Shown: positions 9,112-18,564, counted from the first letter of the stretch. The stretch is DNA of 64,000 nt from Pullulanibacillus pueri (GCF_014639255.1 NZ_BMFV01000002.1:184137-248136), one strand, 5' to 3'. Notes: generated from the letters alone by a model not told the origin. A program made the numbers and translations.

Positions 9112-9558
9112 CTAAGCGTGTCGAGATCGGTGTTTAGCTATCCCGATCAAGCCGCCCCCAATGATGCATTCAACACAAAAGACAAGGATTGAATCTATAT
9201 GCCATGCCCTCATTCCAAATAATGCAGGGACAATTTGGCAAGCAGCCAAGAGAAAGATCTGCCCGCTCGTCATGAGGCAAAAATGGTGCATAAGCTTTTT
9301 GTGACGCGTCCCTTTCAAATAATAGTACTGGCTAAAAATAACAACAAATAACCAGAGGATGCCGAAGACGACAAAAGTAAAACTATCAACGGCTCGCCAC
9401 GCTTCTTGTTTAATTGAGCTCGTCGCCATGTAAGTAAGAACGAGGTTCCTTAACATAAACCAGTTCAAAAATCCGATCATACCCGTTATCGCCGCCAATA
9501 AATAAGAAACAAGAGTAGACATCGCGGTCTTTTTATTTGAATTGAGATTAGGATTCAT
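9112..9558 (-). CDS. Small four-helix membrane protein of unknown function
   Basis: A 148-residue protein I do not recognise. Four hydrophobic segments are visible, roughly residues 14-32, 60-80, 93-113 and 120-140, with a basic loop GTRHKKLMHH between the second and third and a basic C-terminus KHRSRHA. There is no signal peptide. Its start overlaps the end of the upstream small gene by 11 bases, which implies translational coupling to the transporter operon. It could be an accessory component of the importer or an unrelated small integral membrane protein. No catalytic motif is seen. Confidence 0.65.
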   Translation of the reverse strand: MNPNLNSNKKTAMSTLVSYLLAAITGMIGFLNWFMLRNLVLTYMATSSIKQEAWRAVDSFTFVVFGILWLFVVIFSQYYYLKGTRHKKLMHHFCLMTSGQIFLLAACQIVPALFGMRAWHIDSILVFCVECIIGGGLIGIAKHRSRHA

Positions 9559-9952
9559 TCATTTTCCCTTCTATTTTCTCTTCAAAATTTTGTTGACGAA
9601 GTGTTTTCAAACGTGTTAATAAAAGGTTTCGCGTTTTTTCATCCTCTACGAGTCTCGTGGTCTTCGTGTATTTCATAAGATGATCCAACTGACGCGCATA
9701 TTTCTTTTCCGCTTGCACACGAACTCTTGAAATGTCGTTGTCTCTACCGCCCTTATTTTCCAATGCTTTTATTTTTTTATCAAAAGCTTCCGTCCATTGC
9801 TTGGGAATTTGACCTGAATTTAAGATGGCTTCTAAGTCACGATGTTTATTCCCAATATAGTGCCTCGCGATAACATTAACAAACCATGCCGATCCCACCA
9901 TTATCAAGAACAAGACAACAAGAAACAATACTAGAAGCAAAGCGAGGGTCAT
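9548..9952 (-). CDS. Small single-span membrane protein with charged cytoplasmic tail, unknown function
   Basis: A 134-residue protein starting [11 protein letters not shown] chose the ATG at 9950-9952 because it overlaps the TGA stop of the upstream ATPase gene in an ATGA arrangement; a longer open frame upstream lies inside that gene. Residues 2-24 form one transmembrane helix. The rest is strongly charged and helical (KKIKALENKGGRDNDISRVR and similar), possibly coiled coil. I recognise no family. The ATGA overlap above and the 11-base overlap with the next gene below place it firmly inside the importer operon, so a transporter-linked role is likely, though not proven. Confidence 0.65.
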   Translation of the reverse strand: MTLALLLVLFLVVLFLIMVGSAWFVNVIARHYIGNKHRDLEAILNSGQIPKQWTEAFDKKIKALENKGGRDNDISRVRVQAEKKYARQLDHLMKYTKTTRLVEDEKTRNLLLTRLKTLRQQNFEEKIEGKMNES

Positions 9953-10968
9953 TGTCCTGCAGCCCCTGTTAACTGAAGGTCTTTGGCAAAATGACAGGCG
10001 GCAAAATGACCCGGTGCGACCTCTTCGAAAGCCGGTGCTTTCTTTCTGCAAATGTCTTTGGCGTATTTACAACGCGGATGGAAGTAACAGCCTGAGGGAG
10101 GATTTGCTGGATTAGCCACTTCTCCCTGTAGGACAATGCGTTCTTTTTTTACCCTCGGATCGGGGACGGGTTTGGCTGATAGAAGACTTTCAGTATAGGG
10201 ATGTTTCGGGTTCTTGAAGACGTCATCCGTCGCTGCCGATTCCACCATTTTCCCGACATACATGACACCGATTTTATCAGAAATATGTTGAATCACTCCG
10301 AGATCATGGGAGATAAACAAGTAGCTAAGATTGAACTGTTCCTGAAGGTCCTCTAGTAAATTTAAGATTTGTGCCTGTATTGAGACATCAAGCGCCGATA
10401 CGGACTCGTCACAAATGAGCAGGCGCGGATTGGTCGCCAAAGCTCTGGCAATTCCGATCCTCTGCCGTTGCCCCCCACTAAAGGCATGAGGGTAACGTTC
10501 GAGATGTTTGCTATTCAGACCAACGACCTCCATGAGAGATTTAACCCGCTCACGAAGCTGGTTCCCACTTGCTATTTTGTTACAAATTAAGGGTTCTCCA
10601 ATAATATTGAGTACAGTCATCCTTGGATTTAGTGAAGAATAGGGATCCTGAAAGATAAGTTGCATATCCCTACGATAGTTTCGCAAGTCTTTAGGGCTCA
10701 ACTCCGTAATATCGACCACATTTCCTTTTTGATTGCGAAACTTTATCGACCCCTCTGTGGGTTCTATAGCTCGCAAAATACAACGTCCAAGGGTTGATTT
10801 TCCACAGCCAGATTCGCCCACCAATCCGAAGGTTTCTCCTTCATTGATGGTTAAATGTACATCATCTACAGCCTTGACATAGCCAACAGTTCGCTTTAAA
10901 AACCCTTTTTTAATTGGAAAGTATTTTTTCATTGCATTGACCTCTAAAAGAGTCGCTTCAGTTCCCAT
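9949..10968 (-). CDS. Oligopeptide-type ABC transporter ATP-binding protein (OppF-like)
   Basis: A 339-residue cytoplasmic ATPase. The Walker A motif is GESGCGKST, the ABC signature is FSGGQRQR, and Walker B is LLICDES followed by [10 protein letters not shown] and the switch histidine in FISHDLG. The C-terminal oligopeptide extension with clustered Cys ([16 protein letters not shown]) is typical of OppD/OppF. It pairs with the OppD-like protein encoded immediately upstream, whose stop codon abuts this start with no gap. Together they power the permease pair at 12012-14155. Its own stop overlaps the next small gene. Confidence 0.92.
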   Translation of the reverse strand: MGTEATLLEVNAMKKYFPIKKGFLKRTVGYVKAVDDVHLTINEGETFGLVGESGCGKSTLGRCILRAIEPTEGSIKFRNQKGNVVDITELSPKDLRNYRRDMQLIFQDPYSSLNPRMTVLNIIGEPLICNKIASGNQLRERVKSLMEVVGLNSKHLERYPHAFSGGQRQRIGIARALATNPRLLICDESVSALDVSIQAQILNLLEDLQEQFNLSYLFISHDLGVIQHISDKIGVMYVGKMVESAATDDVFKNPKHPYTESLLSAKPVPDPRVKKERIVLQGEVANPANPPSGCYFHPRCKYAKDICRKKAPAFEEVAPGHFAACHFAKDLQLTGAAGQ

Positions 10969-11991
10969 TTATCTTCCCCCCCTATTCTTTTCGTCCACGA
11001 GCACACACCTGACATAGTGGCCGTCTTCAATCTTAACAAGCGGAATATCCTGGACATTACAAACCCCGTCTTGGGCAAGCTTGCAACGTGAAAAGAATCG
11101 ACAACCTTTGGGCAAGTTGATCGGTGTGGGCACATTCCCTTCGATGGCCTCCAATCGTTTATTTTCTGCTGCGCCCACAGATGGCATTGATTTCAATAGG
11201 GCTAATGTATAAGGATGCTTGGCACCATGAAATAAAGTGTCCACATCGGTATACTCCATCACTTGCCCCAAATACATGACCGCCACATTATCAGACATTT
11301 CCGCGATGACACCCAAATCATGCGTAATAAAGATAATCGAGGTCCCGGTTTTTTCTTTCAAATTGTTCATAAGCTCCAAAACCTGTGCTTGTAATGTCAC
11401 ATCAAGCGCCGTTGTTGGCTCATCGGCAATTAAGATGGCTGGATTACTTGCCAAAGCCATCGCAATCATGGCCCGCTGCCTCATACCACCAGAAAGTTGG
11501 TGGGGATATTCATCAAATCTCTGTTCTGGATTAGACATGCCCACTTCTCTAAGCGATTGCAAAACGATTTCCTTGGCTTCATTTTTATCTTTGGTCCGAT
11601 GGAGCAGCACTGTCTCCATCATTTGGTTCCCGATCGTATGCACTGGGGAAAAAGCTTTCATTGGCTCCTGAAATATCATTGAAATTTCCCCGCCTCTAAT
11701 CTTTCTAATCTCTTTCCCATTCATAGGGAGTGTTGCTAGATTAATATTCTTTCCCGTTTCTTCACTGCGAAGGATAATCTCCCCTTCTAAATGTGCTGTT
11801 TGTGGAATGATGCGCAGGATCGACTGAGTGGTCACGCTTTTTCCACTCCCGCTTTCACCGACAATACCGAGTGTCTCTTTTTTTCTTAAAGAGAGATCAA
11901 CACCGTCTACGGCCTTCAAAAGTCCTTCATGAAGTTTGAAATGGATCTTCAAGTCTTTGACCTCTAAAATGGTTTGCTCATCGGATATCAC
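10969..11991 (-). CDS. Oligopeptide-type ABC transporter ATP-binding protein (OppD-like)
   Basis: A 340-residue cytoplasmic ATPase. Visible motifs are Walker A GESGSGKSV, signature LSGGMRQR, Walker B ILIADEPTTALDV, and the switch region FITHDLG. The C-terminal oligopeptide-binding extension (GCRFFSRCKLAQDGVC) is present. It follows the OppC-like gene by 20 bases and directly abuts the OppF-like gene. The order binding protein, OppB, OppC, OppD, OppF is the classical arrangement for this importer class. It does not by itself say whether the cargo is a peptide or another compound. Confidence 0.92.
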   Translation of the reverse strand: MISDEQTILEVKDLKIHFKLHEGLLKAVDGVDLSLRKKETLGIVGESGSGKSVTTQSILRIIPQTAHLEGEIILRSEETGKNINLATLPMNGKEIRKIRGGEISMIFQEPMKAFSPVHTIGNQMMETVLLHRTKDKNEAKEIVLQSLREVGMSNPEQRFDEYPHQLSGGMRQRAMIAMALASNPAILIADEPTTALDVTLQAQVLELMNNLKEKTGTSIIFITHDLGVIAEMSDNVAVMYLGQVMEYTDVDTLFHGAKHPYTLALLKSMPSVGAAENKRLEAIEGNVPTPINLPKGCRFFSRCKLAQDGVCNVQDIPLVKIEDGHYVRCVLVDEKNRGGR

Positions 11992-12011
11992 CTTAGATTC
12001 CCCCTTGTCTT

Positions 12012-13160
12012 TTATGATTTATAAGGATCAGCGGCATCCCGTAATCCATCTCCTAAAAAGTTGAAGATTAAAACGGTGACAATAACAAAGGCTACTGGCC
12101 AAAGTAACCATGGATGGAAAGCAATGCTCTCCAAATGCTGAGCATCCTCAAGCAAAACACCCCAACTAATTGCGGGAGCCTGCAAACCCAGACCAAGGAA
12201 ACTGAGTGAGGTTTCCCCTAGAATCATCGTCGGAATCGTAATTGTCAGATTGACAATCATATAGCTCGTCATTGAGGGTAAAAGGTGTTTAAAGATTATC
12301 CGAGAATTACTTGCCCCTGCTAATCTTGCAGCCATTGTAAAATCTTCTTCCCTAAGCGCTAACATTTGCCCACGAACAACTCTGGCTAATCCGGTCCAGC
12401 CGATGACCGATAGAATCAATACCATTCCAAAATATGTTTGGGATGTCGACCAACTGCTGGGTAAAGCTGCCGCCAAGGCCATCCAGAGGGGAATCGTCGG
12501 CAAACTGAGCAATAAATCAATTAATCTCTGAATAATTGTATCGGCGACACCGCCAAAGTATCCCGAGATGCCTCCAAGAATAATCCCAAAAATAAATGTG
12601 AAAAAGATCCCGACAAACGCAAATGAGAGTGAAATACGCGAGCCATATAAAATCCTTGTGAATAAGTCTCGGCCCAAATCATCTGTTCCCATGATGAAAA
12701 AGGGTTTTGTTGAATCTTCTAAGCCGATAAAGTGGGTCTTAGTAGGGATAATCCCCAACAGTTTATAAGATCCCCCTTTAACAAAGAAATGCAGATAGTA
12801 TTTTTTAGATTTATCCTCAACATACGTCCTTCTAAAGGTTTCCTTGTTGACCTTCAGCTGCAAATCATAAACAAAGGGACGACTTATACCGTTCTCATCA
12901 GAAAAGTGGACATTGGCAGGCGGTGCATCCTTATAGGTCTTAAATCTTTCATTTGGAAGATGTGGACTCCAAAAGCTACAAAAAATAGCCATTATGATGA
13001 GAACAATAAAGAGTACCGCAGCTACAAGTGCCATTTTATTTTTTTTGAAATTCCACCACGTCAGTTTCCACTGCGATGCAACCTCATAGCCCTCTTTTTG
13101 CTTTTTTACACTTTTGGGTGTAACAGGGGGCTGATTGTTTGTCTCTATTCCAGTACTCAT
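12012..13160 (-). CDS. ABC transporter permease (OppC-like)
   Basis: A 382-residue inner-membrane permease. A charged cytoplasmic N-terminus of about 45 residues is followed by transmembrane helix 1 (ALVAAVLFIVLIIMAIF), a long extracytoplasmic insert of roughly 100 residues, and five further helices. The coupling EAA-type loop AARLAGASNSRIIFKHLLPSM contacts the ATPases. The OppC N-terminal domain (TWWNFKKNKMAL) is typical. Its start overlaps the end of the OppB-like gene by four bases, so translation is coupled. Confidence 0.92.
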   Translation of the reverse strand: MSTGIETNNQPPVTPKSVKKQKEGYEVASQWKLTWWNFKKNKMALVAAVLFIVLIIMAIFCSFWSPHLPNERFKTYKDAPPANVHFSDENGISRPFVYDLQLKVNKETFRRTYVEDKSKKYYLHFFVKGGSYKLLGIIPTKTHFIGLEDSTKPFFIMGTDDLGRDLFTRILYGSRISLSFAFVGIFFTFIFGIILGGISGYFGGVADTIIQRLIDLLLSLPTIPLWMALAAALPSSWSTSQTYFGMVLILSVIGWTGLARVVRGQMLALREEDFTMAARLAGASNSRIIFKHLLPSMTSYMIVNLTITIPTMILGETSLSFLGLGLQAPAISWGVLLEDAQHLESIAFHPWLLWPVAFVIVTVLIFNFLGDGLRDAADPYKS

Positions 13161-14155
13161 TCTTCCATCCCTCCAAATCTAATGCGAGGATCAATCCAGG
13201 CAAGAAGAATATCCGAGATCAGTGTTCCGATAACAGTGAGTACACTTAAAATGAGTAGAAAACTCCCCGCTAAATACATATCCTGGTTCATGAGCGCGTT
13301 CAGCAGGACCGGACCCGTTGTTGGCAAATTAAGGACAATCTCAACAATCGCCGATCCCGAAATCAATGCGGGCAATGTCCAGCCAATGGTACTAACCAAG
13401 GGATTTATCGCTAAACGAATAGGGTATTTAAATAAGAGTTTCTTTTCAGCGACACCCTTTGCCCGGGCGGTAATCACATATTGCTTACCGAGCTCATCTA
13501 AAAGCATTGCTCGCGTCGTCCGAATCAACCCCGCCGTCCCTGCTGTTCCAACAATCACAACAGGAACCCATATCCGTTCCAGCATACTTACTATTTTCCC
13601 CCAGCTCCATGGCTGTCCGACATATTCAGGAGCAAATAAACCCGAAATCGCCAGACCCGTATGATCGAAAACATAGAAGACAATGACCAAAGCAATGAGG
13701 AAATTTGGCACCGCCAAACCGATATATCCGATAAAGGTGAAAATATAGTCAAAGATGGAATACTGCCGAACAGCCGAATAGATACCAATGGGAATCGCAA
13801 TCACCCATGTAAAGATTAGCGAAAAGATGGCGATGAGCATCGTTAGACCAATGCGATCTCCTATCACCTTAGTCACTGGCTCTTGCCATTGGAAGGAGTT
13901 CCCAAAGTCCCAATGAAACAAAATATTTTTCATCCAAATAAAATACTGCACATAGACTGGCTGATCCAACCCATATTGGTGTTGTAAATTCAAAACTTCA
14001 CTCTGATTGACTGCCGTACCCGACAATTCCAATTGTTGAATGTAAGTTGTTAAGTAGTTCCCAGGTGGTAATTGGATGATCACAAAAATAATGATGGAGA
14101 TAGCAATAAGCAGCGGTATCAATTGAAGTAACCGATGACCAATATAATTCAACAT
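13157..14155 (-). CDS. ABC transporter permease (OppB-like)
   Basis: A 332-residue permease with six predicted membrane helices, starting MLNYIGHRLLQLIPLL. This start is preferred because AAGGAGG lies eight bases upstream; the open frame extends 17 residues further, but those residues span the ribosome site. The BPD_transp_1 coupling loop is visible as ITARAKGVAEKKLLFKYPIRLAI, followed by GSAIVEIVLNLPTTGPVLLNAL. It forms the channel with the OppC-like protein, whose gene overlaps it by four bases. The binding-protein gene at 14266-16209 lies 110 bases upstream. Confidence 0.92.
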   Translation of the reverse strand: MLNYIGHRLLQLIPLLIAISIIIFVIIQLPPGNYLTTYIQQLELSGTAVNQSEVLNLQHQYGLDQPVYVQYFIWMKNILFHWDFGNSFQWQEPVTKVIGDRIGLTMLIAIFSLIFTWVIAIPIGIYSAVRQYSIFDYIFTFIGYIGLAVPNFLIALVIVFYVFDHTGLAISGLFAPEYVGQPWSWGKIVSMLERIWVPVVIVGTAGTAGLIRTTRAMLLDELGKQYVITARAKGVAEKKLLFKYPIRLAINPLVSTIGWTLPALISGSAIVEIVLNLPTTGPVLLNALMNQDMYLAGSFLLILSVLTVIGTLISDILLAWIDPRIRFGGMEE

Positions 14156-14265
14156 GCCCTTTCCCTCCTTCAAAATGCGTTCTTTATATTCAACCCCCGA
14201 AGACATAGATTGCTTTTAACCTATCAGGCTAGTATCATCCTTAGGTCTAAGCCTCATGTCCCTCT

Positions 14266-16209
14266 CTATTTTTTGTAGTAGAGTTGTTCACCACTAAAGT
14301 TCAGGGCAATGGCATACCCCTTACCAGTAACGTTGCCGAGCTTTTTGTTAACAATCACTGGCTGCTGGACATTCTCAATGGGACTAAAAAACCAATTGTG
14401 TTTGTTTACCTCATCCTTAATTTGCTGGTATACCTCCGTGCGTGCCTCTTCAGGTGGCACTTGATAAAGCTTATTTACTAAATCGTAAAGATGCTGGACA
14501 TCCTTAGGCGGTTTCTCACCTTCCTTACCATCTGTCGTATCCCATTTATTCCATAGGACGCCAAATTTATCTTGCCCCCAGCTGCCTTCATACCAACGGT
14601 TGACATCGATCCACATCATCGAACATTGAAGACTGTTGGCCGCATTACGCTGACTCCATAACGCCCCATCAATCTGTTTCATCGTGACATCGATACCTAA
14701 ATTCCGCCATTCTTGAACAATAATTTCTGTCATAGGGACAAAGTCAGGTGAAGCTGGCTGAATTTGAAAGGTAAAAGAAAATTTCGAGCCGTCTGGTGCT
14801 CTTCGCATGCCATCCTTACCTTTTTTCATGCCCATTTCATCTAAAAGCTTGTTGGCTTCTTTAGGATCATAATCTGATTTAATTAAAGTTGATGGATCAG
14901 CAAGTCCATAATATACCGTGTCAATAATTTCTTGCCGAGGAATGGCGAGGCTTAATGCCTTCCTAAATTTTTCATTTCCTGCAACCTTTCTCCATACCGG
15001 ATCCTTGTAGGTCAAATTAAGATAAAAGGTCGTGGGGACAAGGTGCATTTTTGCTAAAATTACCTTGAAATTTGAGTTTTTGGACCCTTTCTTGTACATC
15101 GCCATTTTCGATAAGGCAGCAGATTCACGTGCAAAATCAGCTTTTCCTGAAACCATGTCCAAGTTGACCATTTCCATATCTTGAACATAGGTGCTATGGA
15201 TTTTATCAATATAAGGCAACTGATTCCCAGCAGCGTCGACTTTAAAGTAATAAGGATTGCGCGTATATTCCGTGTACGTATCGGTGCTTTTTGAGACCAT
15301 CCACGGATTTAAGACTGGAAATCCTTGTGCGTCACGATGTGTCAGCTCGGTGTTGATAATATCTTTTTTATTAAAGAGCTGTACCCAGTCCGTGACACCG
15401 GCCTTTTTCATCTCAGCTTTCAATTGCTCTTGATCTGCATACTTTTTATGATATTTCTTTAAGTAATGATACGGCTTCAGAAGGTCGTTATACCCACGCC
15501 ACCCTTTAACAGATAATTGAATCAGAAAACCAGGGTAGGGCTTGTCGAAGGCTATTTTAAAAGTTAAAGGGTCCACCACTTTAAATGTCATCGGCTTGCC
15601 TTGAGGATCATTTCCAGACCGTAACCATGCCGGAAATGACGCAGTCAGTTCATTGTTAAAAATGACATCATTAATGGCAAATTCAAAATCCTTCATGGTG
15701 ACAGGGTAACCATCAGACCATTTCAATCCGTCTCTGAGATGAAACGTGAATGTCTTATGATCCGGACTTTCTTCATAGCCCTCCAGTACATTGCCGGTGA
15801 ATTTTTCACCGATAATCCCCGGTGTATTAATTAAAGGCTCATTATTCATAACAAACACATCAGCGTCCCAATCAACCACCGATGTCACGGTATTCATTGT
15901 GCCCCCATACCTACCAATATGGTAGTCAAGTTCATCCTCAGGCATTTCATTGGTTAACTTAGGCACCTTGGGCAATCTTTTTTCAACTGAAGGTAAATCC
16001 TTGTTCTCTAGCATTGGACTCTGGTAATATTTCTTAATTTCCGAAACCTCACCATTGGTGATACTTGTTTGTGCCTTGTGTACCTTTTGATTGGGATAGG
16101 AATTTCCAGCACTAGCATTTGATTTAGTACTATAACCACACCCAGCCAATGAAAGAGAAACTATAATGATCAAGGTCAAAATCAGCAACATGTTCTTCCT
16201 CATCCGCAT
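14266..16209 (-). CDS. Peptide/oligosaccharide ABC transporter substrate-binding lipoprotein (OppA-like), copy 2
   Basis: A 647-residue SBP_5-family binding protein. It has a lipoprotein signal with lipobox LAGC at residues 20-23. The start ATG CGG ATG follows AAGGAGG by eight bases. It is the first gene of the importer operon (then OppB, OppC, OppD, OppF). The whole length aligns with the protein at 6172-8115, sharing blocks such as VDAAGNQLPYIDKIHSTYVQ and VTSVVDWDADVFVM. Two binding proteins for one importer suggest a widened ligand range or different affinities. The upstream 211-base gap holds a spaced inverted repeat that may be an operator. Confidence 0.9.
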   Translation of the reverse strand: MRMRKNMLLILTLIIIVSLSLAGCGYSTKSNASAGNSYPNQKVHKAQTSITNGEVSEIKKYYQSPMLENKDLPSVEKRLPKVPKLTNEMPEDELDYHIGRYGGTMNTVTSVVDWDADVFVMNNEPLINTPGIIGEKFTGNVLEGYEESPDHKTFTFHLRDGLKWSDGYPVTMKDFEFAINDVIFNNELTASFPAWLRSGNDPQGKPMTFKVVDPLTFKIAFDKPYPGFLIQLSVKGWRGYNDLLKPYHYLKKYHKKYADQEQLKAEMKKAGVTDWVQLFNKKDIINTELTHRDAQGFPVLNPWMVSKSTDTYTEYTRNPYYFKVDAAGNQLPYIDKIHSTYVQDMEMVNLDMVSGKADFARESAALSKMAMYKKGSKNSNFKVILAKMHLVPTTFYLNLTYKDPVWRKVAGNEKFRKALSLAIPRQEIIDTVYYGLADPSTLIKSDYDPKEANKLLDEMGMKKGKDGMRRAPDGSKFSFTFQIQPASPDFVPMTEIIVQEWRNLGIDVTMKQIDGALWSQRNAANSLQCSMMWIDVNRWYEGSWGQDKFGVLWNKWDTTDGKEGEKPPKDVQHLYDLVNKLYQVPPEEARTEVYQQIKDEVNKHNWFFSPIENVQQPVIVNKKLGNVTGKGYAIALNFSGEQLYYKK

Positions 16210-16275
16210 AAAACGGTCCTCCTTCTCACAAATTTAATATTAAAAATTTACTTAATTATTAAAAATGTATGCGCA

Positions 16276-16296
16276 TTCACAATAAAATACTGTGAA
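16276..16296. promoter_or_regulatory. Candidate operator (TTCACA...TGTGAA) upstream of the importer operon
   Basis: A perfect six-base inverted repeat with a nine-base AT-rich spacer lies 67 bases before the importer's first start codon. Its shape is that of a dimeric regulator site. The AraC gene just upstream is a possible partner, but AraC proteins usually bind direct repeats. Confidence 0.35.
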
Positions 16297-16420
16297 ATGT
16301 CTAGGATTATGCCTATTAAGTTTTTTATTTTAATAGTCTAGCGCTAAAAAACATTGCCACTATACCCTATACCAGTTGAATGAATAAATTTATTTAAAAC
16401 CTCGTTCTCTTAGATGGTTT

Positions 16421-17311
16421 TTACAATTCAGCACTTCTTCGCTTGAATTCAGTTGGAGTCAGTCCTGTAATTTCTTTGAAGTTACGACAAAAATAATGGG
16501 GGCTGGAATACCCCAGGTTAATCGCTACCTCATTCACACCACTCTCTTCAAGGAGAAGAAATTTAGCCTTACGGATCCGTTCCTGCATAAGATAATGCTT
16601 CGGCGACTGACCTGTGGCCTCTTTAAAGAGTTGAGCAAAATAAGTAGGGTGATAGCCACATATCGCTGCTAAATCTTCCATCTTCCAATTGAAATTTTCC
16701 TCATTACGTATCGCTTCTAAAGCTGGAGCAATTTTCTTTAAGGCAATGGGAGAATGCTGCCCCTTAATCTGTTGGCGTAAAATCGCTGTAAGTAACTGGA
16801 TGAGTAATCCTCTAAGTACTAATGGATATCCCGGTCCTTCAGAACGATATTCGCGAACAATTTGTAAAAACAAGTCCTCTACTGCTGACGATGTAATGTA
16901 GTGGGGAAAAATAAGCTCGCCATATCCATTAACCTCAATACTATAGTTTTCAGGTGGTTGATCTAATGTCCAAGCGCCATGATAGCGAATGCCATAATCA
17001 GGATGAATAGGGTCTATAGAGGATTGGTCCCAACTATAATGGACACTGGCAAAAGTCATTGGATCTAATCTTGAAGAGATAAGGTGATGAGGACTATTCG
17101 GGCCGTAAAATATTGTGTCACCCGATGATAGATGGAATTGCTGTGACCCTAGATACAGTTCAGCTTTACCAGAAATAACATAAAGCAATTGGCAATCGGG
17201 AATCGTTCTTGGTCCCCATTCTTGTCCGGGGAATGTCACCATTTGATTAGCAAAATTGACTGTCGGATGAAGGTTGAACAAAGGACCGATACGGACAGTG
17301 GTTTGAGTCAT
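16421..17311 (-). CDS. AraC-family transcriptional regulator
   Basis: A 296-residue regulator from ATG 17309-17311 (MTQTTVRIGPLF), with GGTGG nearby; a longer frame begins only at a TTG at 17365. The N-terminal half is an AraC sensing cupin (LLYVISGKAELYLGSQQFHLSSGDTIF). The C-terminal 100 residues contain both helix-turn-helix units (LAAICGYHPTYFAQLFKEATGQSP and EVAINLGYSSPHYFCRNFKEITGLTP). It is transcribed divergently from the dioxygenase gene at 17444 and in the same direction as the importer operon 211 bases downstream, so it could control both. Confidence 0.88.
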   Translation of the reverse strand: MTQTTVRIGPLFNLHPTVNFANQMVTFPGQEWGPRTIPDCQLLYVISGKAELYLGSQQFHLSSGDTIFYGPNSPHHLISSRLDPMTFASVHYSWDQSSIDPIHPDYGIRYHGAWTLDQPPENYSIEVNGYGELIFPHYITSSAVEDLFLQIVREYRSEGPGYPLVLRGLLIQLLTAILRQQIKGQHSPIALKKIAPALEAIRNEENFNWKMEDLAAICGYHPTYFAQLFKEATGQSPKHYLMQERIRKAKFLLLEESGVNEVAINLGYSSPHYFCRNFKEITGLTPTEFKRRSAEL

Positions 17312-17443
17312 TTTTTGCCACCACCAAAATGGGATGATTGAACAATACTTCTGTAAAAAGTGCAACTATTGTTTGGAAAGTTCTAACGACTTTACCCCTC
17401 CTCTCCTTTATCCTTAACTTATAAAAATAAGGAGGCTGACACG

Positions 17444-18292
17444 ATGCTAACTGAAAAACAAATTGAACAGTTTGACGAAAATGGTTTTATCAAAGGCGGT
17501 CGTGTAATGAGTGACGAACAAGTGGATCGTCTTCGTGAAGAATTGGATCTAGTGATGTCGGGCAAATCAGTGAAAAAACCCGTCTTAAATCGCAATATGC
17601 TTGATGGCAGCGATCAAAGCATGGGTATGGGTATGGAAATGAAACAAAATGAAACGGTGGTACAGATCGTCAATATCTGGATGGCTAGCGATGCCTTTTT
17701 ACAACATGCTCGTAATGCAAAAATCTGTGAAGAAGTCGCTCAATTATGTCGAACCGACACGTTGCGGATTTGGCATGACCAAATTCAATATAAACCCCCT
17801 GTTACCGGTGGCCCTGGTTCTTGGCACCAAGATCATCCGGCGTGGCCGATTATTGAACCTGCAGATCTAGTGAGTGCGTGGGTTGCTCTCGACGACGCCA
17901 CTATTGATAATGGCGCTATGTGGATGGTTCCCGGCAGCCATAAATGGGGGAATCATGATAAATATATTTCAAGTTCTAGTGATTATAAACCGGTTCACGA
18001 AAAGCCTGAGCTCTTACCAGAAGGCGCGAACATTGAGCCTGTTCCTTTCGAAATCAAGAAGGGACACGTCGGCTACCACCATTGCTTGACATGGCATGGA
18101 AGCCGTAATAACCCAACAGATAGAAAACGCCGTGCGATCGCTGTTCACTTTATGCCTGGGCACACGCGCTACGTTCCAACTGGTAATCATCCTATGGAAC
18201 CCTTCATTGATGTGAAGCCCGGTGAAATTCTTACAGGGGCCAATTTCCCGGTTGTCTATTCTAAAAATCAAGCCCATCAAATTTCTTTATAG
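17444..18292 (+). CDS. Phytanoyl-CoA dioxygenase (PhyH)-family Fe(II)/2-oxoglutarate oxygenase
   Basis: A 282-residue protein starting ATG after AAGGAGG. The iron-binding facial triad is visible: His128 and Asp130 in GSWHQDHPAW, and distal His218 in CLTWHGSRNNP. An Arg about ten residues later (TDRKRRA) fits the 2-oxoglutarate carboxylate contact. Families of this type hydroxylate fatty acyl chains, mitomycin-like compounds, ectoine or small organic phosphonates; the substrate cannot be chosen from sequence. It is the only plus-strand gene of the catabolic locus and is divergent from the AraC regulator, with a shared 132-base intergenic promoter region. Confidence 0.85.
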   Translation: MLTEKQIEQFDENGFIKGGRVMSDEQVDRLREELDLVMSGKSVKKPVLNRNMLDGSDQSMGMGMEMKQNETVVQIVNIWMASDAFLQHARNAKICEEVAQLCRTDTLRIWHDQIQYKPPVTGGPGSWHQDHPAWPIIEPADLVSAWVALDDATIDNGAMWMVPGSHKWGNHDKYISSSSDYKPVHEKPELLPEGANIEPVPFEIKKGHVGYHHCLTWHGSRNNPTDRKRRAIAVHFMPGHTRYVPTGNHPMEPFIDVKPGEILTGANFPVVYSKNQAHQISL

Positions 18293-18302
18293 CTATTGTT
18301 TA

Positions 18303-18345
18303 AAAGATTAAGGGGAGATTGTAAGCAATCTTCCTTTAATCTTTC
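18303..18345 (+). terminator. Stem-loop after the dioxygenase gene
   Basis: AAAGATTAA...GATTG pairs with CAATC...TTAATCTTT around a TAAG loop, ten bases after the dioxygenase stop. There is only a weak T tract, so it is a probable rather than certain terminator. Confidence 0.55.
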
Positions 18346-18430
18346 AATTTCCAAAGGACTATAAGACCATCACTATAAGCTTTTTTATAGGGTGATCTCT
18401 GGAGAACAATAGAGTCTCTCACTCTCTATT

Positions 18431-18444
18431 GGTAAGCGCTTACA
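18431..18444. promoter_or_regulatory. cre-like / LacI-family palindrome
   Basis: GGTAAGCGCTTACA matches the ideal CcpA cre palindrome TGTAAGCGCTTACA at 13 of 14 positions. It lies between the convergent ends of the dioxygenase and second hydrolase genes rather than at a promoter. Its role is therefore unclear. Confidence 0.4.
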
Positions 18445-18564
18445 ATAAAGGGACTCTCTATCCTTCAAAACTTAAATTTCCTACGTTACATTAGCACAGA
18501 TCCCCCTTAAGCTTTCTTTTTTAACACGATACAAAACCAAAGGATAGGCTAAAGGACCCTTTGC

